Below, one piece after another: positions 6,857 through 9,006 of a DNA stretch of 9,006 nt (positions are counted from its first letter, which is position 1; each line of letters opens with the position of its first letter). A model generated the notes under the pieces. It was not told the DNA's origin. It made no database searches and saw nothing but the letters and a program-made list of their open reading frames with translations. Both the position numbers and the translations under genes were made by a program. Source of the stretch: a bacterium UBP9_UBA1432 (GTDB lineage Bacteria > Vulcanimicrobiota > Xenobia > Xenobiales > Xenobiaceae); assembly GCA_002329445.1 (NCBI GenBank), contig DCTU01000057.1, forward strand, positions 13,761 through 22,766. The letters run 5' to 3'.

Positions 6857-7363
6857 ATGACCCGCCTGGCCCCCGTACTCGTCGCCGCCCTGCTCTTGTT
6901 CGGAGCCGCTTCCCTTTCTGCCGCCCCGGCCCTGGCGCCGCCGCGTCTGGTCGACATCCGGGTGTGGTCCTATGCGTCCGGCGGCCAGGAACGCGCCCAG
7001 ACGGTCCTCTGGTGGCTGCCGGAGGGGCTGCAGGCCGAGCGCCCCGACACCTTCACCCACGGCGGCCTGCTGCGCGTGCGGGTCCTGGTCACGGGCGGTC
7101 TGGACGAGGATCGAGACGGCACCTTGAACTGGTTGAGCGTGGTCTTCCACGACGCGACGGGAGCGGAGTTCGAACTGCCCCTGGAGCGGCGCGAGACTCG
7201 GGCCGGCGTCAAGGACGTCTGTTGGAGGATTCCCTTGGAGTGCGCCCCGGGGCCGCTGCATCTCGAGGTCCTGGCCTGGGGCGACCGCCCTCAAGGGCCG
7301 GCGCGCACCATGTCCCCGGCGGACCGGTCGGGGAGGCTCGAGCTGGGCCGTGTGGCGGACTGA
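6857..7363 (+). CDS. Small secreted protein of unknown function
   Basis: I do not recognise the family of this 168-residue protein. Residues 1-27 look like a signal peptide: MTRL, a long Ala/Leu/Val core, then a cleavage site near APALA-PP, with no lipobox. The mature part alternates hydrophobic and charged residues and looks beta-rich. It holds a DEDRDG stretch (83-88), the DxDxDG pattern of calcium-binding EF-hand or dockerin loops, and exactly two cysteines (C122, C129) that could form a disulfide after export. ATG 6857 is chosen because it starts directly at the signal peptide; a run of five G ends only 3 nt before it, too close for a normal ribosome site. Its last 14 bases overlap the start of ribD, so the two are surely co-transcribed. 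A link to riboflavin or Fo is not shown by the sequence. Confidence 0.8.
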   Translation: MTRLAPVLVAALLLFGAASLSAAPALAPPRLVDIRVWSYASGGQERAQTVLWWLPEGLQAERPDTFTHGGLLRVRVLVTGGLDEDRDGTLNWLSVVFHDATGAEFELPLERRETRAGVKDVCWRIPLECAPGPLHLEVLAWGDRPQGPARTMSPADRSGRLELGRVAD

Positions 7364-8465
7364 AGTCGACCAGCCCCACCTGGAGAGGGCGCTGGAGCTG
7401 GCCGAGCGAGGTCGGTTGACCTGCGAGCCCAACCCGATGGTCGGGTGCGTCCTGACCTCCGGTGGGCAGGTGGTGGGCGAGGGATTCCATGAGATGGCCG
7501 GTTCACCTCACGCCGAGATCCAGGCCTTGCGGGTGGCCGGGGAGGCGGCGCGGGGGGGGACGGCCTACGTGACCCTGGAGCCGTGCGCCCACTTCGGTCG
7601 CACCCCGCCCTGCGTCGGGGCCTTGCTCCAGGCCGGGATCGCCCGGGTGGTGGTGGGTCTGGAGGACCCGTTCCCCCAGGTCTGCGGGGAAGGGGTGCGC
7701 CAGTTGCGCCAGGCGGGGGTCGAGGTCGATCGGGCGCCGCGCGCCTTCCAGGAGCGTTGTGCCCGTCAGAACTGCCGCTTCCTGCACCGGGTTCGTCGAG
7801 GCGGGCCCTTCGTCACGATGAAGTTCGCCATGACCCTGGATGGAAAGATCGCCACGTCCACCGGCCACGCCCGCTGGATTTCCAGTCCGGCCAGTCGGGC
7901 GCGCGCTCAGTTCGAGCGCGCCGCACATCGGGCGATCCTGGTGGGAGTGGGCACGGTGCTGGCTGACGACCCGCGTCTGGACTGTCGAATGGAAGGCGGC
8001 CGGGACCCCGTTCCCGTGGTGCTGGACAGCACCCTGCGGACGCCCGTCGACTCCCGGCTCTTACGGGGAGGACGAGCCCTGGTGGCCTGCAGCGAGGACG
8101 CCAACTCCGAGCGGGCCGGCCTCCTGGAGCGGGCGGGGGCGGAGATCCTGCGCCTTCCCGGGCGGGGCCGGGTGGATCTCGCCGCCTTGATGGAGACTCT
8201 GGCCGGTCGGGGGCTGGACAGCGTGCTGCTGGAAGGTGGCGGCCGGGTGCACGCCTCCGCCCTGGCCTCGGGGGTGGTCCACCGGGTCCTGGGCTTCGTG
8301 GCGCCCCTGATGGTCGGGGGCAGCCAGGCTCCAACCCCCGTGGAGGGCCCCGGAGTGGCCCGCATGGATCAGGCCTGGCAGGTCCGCCACCTGGCCTGGG
8401 AGGGCCTGGGGCCGGACCTGGTCTGCGAGGGATTCCTCTGGGACTGGAGCGATGTGCTCCGATGA
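7350..8465 (+). CDS. ribD: RibD, bifunctional diaminohydroxyphosphoribosylaminopyrimidine deaminase / uracil reductase
   Basis: This is a 371-residue cytoplasmic enzyme for two consecutive steps of riboflavin synthesis: deamination of the pyrimidine released by RibA, then NADPH reduction of its ribose to ribitol. The N-terminal deaminase has the zinc site H54-A-E56 and C79/C88 in PCAHFGRTPPC; the spacing equals that of E. coli RibD (25 and 9). The reductase domain starts near residue 155 with MTLDGKIA, then WISSP, GVGTVLADDPRL (199-210) and LLEGGGRV (293-300). The start is GTG 7350, inside the end of the preceding gene. It places the usual ten or so residues before the RALELA helix, and no closer ATG or GTG start exists. 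GGAGG lies 13 nt upstream, rather far, so coupling with the preceding gene is likely. Its dephosphorylated product is also the substrate of CofH. Confidence 0.95.
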   Translation: MWRTEVDQPHLERALELAERGRLTCEPNPMVGCVLTSGGQVVGEGFHEMAGSPHAEIQALRVAGEAARGGTAYVTLEPCAHFGRTPPCVGALLQAGIARVVVGLEDPFPQVCGEGVRQLRQAGVEVDRAPRAFQERCARQNCRFLHRVRRGGPFVTMKFAMTLDGKIATSTGHARWISSPASRARAQFERAAHRAILVGVGTVLADDPRLDCRMEGGRDPVPVVLDSTLRTPVDSRLLRGGRALVACSEDANSERAGLLERAGAEILRLPGRGRVDLAALMETLAGRGLDSVLLEGGGRVHASALASGVVHRVLGFVAPLMVGGSQAPTPVEGPGVARMDQAWQVRHLAWEGLGPDLVCEGFLWDWSDVLR

Positions 8466-9006
8466 AGCCGCCCTCTCAGAAGCTGCGCGTCTTCCGAGGG
8501 GCGGAGGCCTGGTTGCCGACGGCGGCCGGGGATTTCCGGATGCTGGTCTTCCTGGGTGAGCAGGATTCCCGCGAACAGGTGGCCCTGGTCTGCGGCTCGC
8601 TGGAGGGCGACGCGTCCGTCCTGGTGCGCCTGCATTCCGAGTGCCTGACGGGGGACGTCTTCGGGTCCCAGCGCTGCGACTGCGGGGCGCAACTGGATCG
8701 GGCCCTGGCGGAGGTGGGGCGCAGCGGCCGGGGCGTGCTGCTGTACCTGCGGCAGGAGGGGCGTGGGATTGGCCTTCTCAACAAGACGCGGGCCTACCGG
8801 TTGCAGGAGTTGGGGCGGGACACCGTGGAGGCCAACCTGGCCCTGGGGTTCGGGATGGACCTGCGGGACTACCGGTTGGCGGCGGCCATCCTGGAGGACC
8901 TCGGCGTTCGCCGGGTCGAGCTTCTGACCAACAACCCGGCCAAAGTCCGGGCCCTGGAGTCCTGTGGCCTGGAGGTTTCCCGGCGTCCCCTGGAGGTTCC
9001 GCCGAC
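8462..9006 (+). CDS. ribA: RibA, GTP cyclohydrolase II (3' end beyond window)
   Basis: This zinc enzyme performs the first step of riboflavin synthesis: it opens GTP, releasing formate and pyrophosphate. The window shows 181 residues and the frame is still open; E. coli RibA has 196, so little may be missing. Zinc ligands are C61, C72 and C74 in SECLTGDVFGSQRCDCG, with the E. coli spacing. LRQEGRGIGL (96-105), DTVEANLALGF (120-130), Asp133 and Arg135 (matching the E. coli catalytic pair) and LLTNNPAK (154-161) complete the active site. ATG 8462 overlaps the ribD stop (ATGA), and the ribosome site is weak, so translation is probably coupled. No DHBP synthase domain precedes it, so this is not the common RibBA fusion; a C-terminal extension beyond the window cannot be excluded. 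Confidence 0.95.
   Translation, partial: MKPPSQKLRVFRGAEAWLPTAAGDFRMLVFLGEQDSREQVALVCGSLEGDASVLVRLHSECLTGDVFGSQRCDCGAQLDRALAEVGRSGRGVLLYLRQEGRGIGLLNKTRAYRLQELGRDTVEANLALGFGMDLRDYRLAAAILEDLGVRRVELLTNNPAKVRALESCGLEVSRRPLEVPP

Noticed and set aside
1..9006. Mobile element, CRISPR array, defence or toxin-antitoxin system
   Set aside because: I found no transposase, integrase, regular short repeats, att-like repeats or small paired genes; all seven genes look like ordinary chromosomal genes of similar base composition.

Overview
This GC-rich window (roughly two thirds G+C or more by eye) carries seven protein-coding genes, packed with almost no spare DNA. Two run off the window edges. The organism is a bacterium. 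It has a bacterial-type bifunctional RibD, a GTP cyclohydrolase II, Shine-Dalgarno sites and a near-consensus sigma70 promoter. It also makes the deazaflavin Fo, the chromophore of coenzyme F420, and does so with separate cofG and cofH genes rather than the fused fbiC usual in actinobacteria. Separate bacterial cofG/cofH are known from cyanobacteria, Chloroflexi, some proteobacteria and several uncultured lineages. I cannot fix the phylum from the sequence alone.

Layout. (1) 1-3284, + strand: the 3' part of a P2-type (Ca2+/Mn2+-like) cation-transporting ATPase, then a secreted M48 metallopeptidase 23 nt downstream. (2) 3295-6718, - strand: an operon read cofG > cofH > usp, where usp is a tandem universal stress protein. 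It converges on the peptidase gene at a 7-bp stem-loop that contains both stop codons. (3) 6719-6856: a 138-bp divergent intergenic region, the only real non-coding stretch. It has a strong promoter (GCGACA-17-TATAAT) facing right. (4) 6857-9006, + strand: a small secreted protein of unknown function, ribD, then ribA (cut by the window end), all overlapping.

How the genes fit together. RibA opens the GTP ring and RibD deaminates and reduces the product. After dephosphorylation this gives 5-amino-6-(D-ribitylamino)uracil. CofH joins that same compound to a tyrosine-derived fragment, and CofG closes the ring to give Fo. The divergent blocks therefore encode the supply and the use of one intermediate. 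The genes that turn Fo into F420 (cofC, cofD, cofE) are not here, nor are riboflavin synthase, lumazine synthase or DHBP synthase. I see no mobile element, CRISPR array, tRNA, rRNA or riboswitch. Most of the window is recognisable metabolism and transport. The points worth a second look are the Fo/riboflavin arrangement, the apparently leaderless promoter, the unusual Usp protein, the altered ion site of the ATPase and the unrecognised secreted protein.
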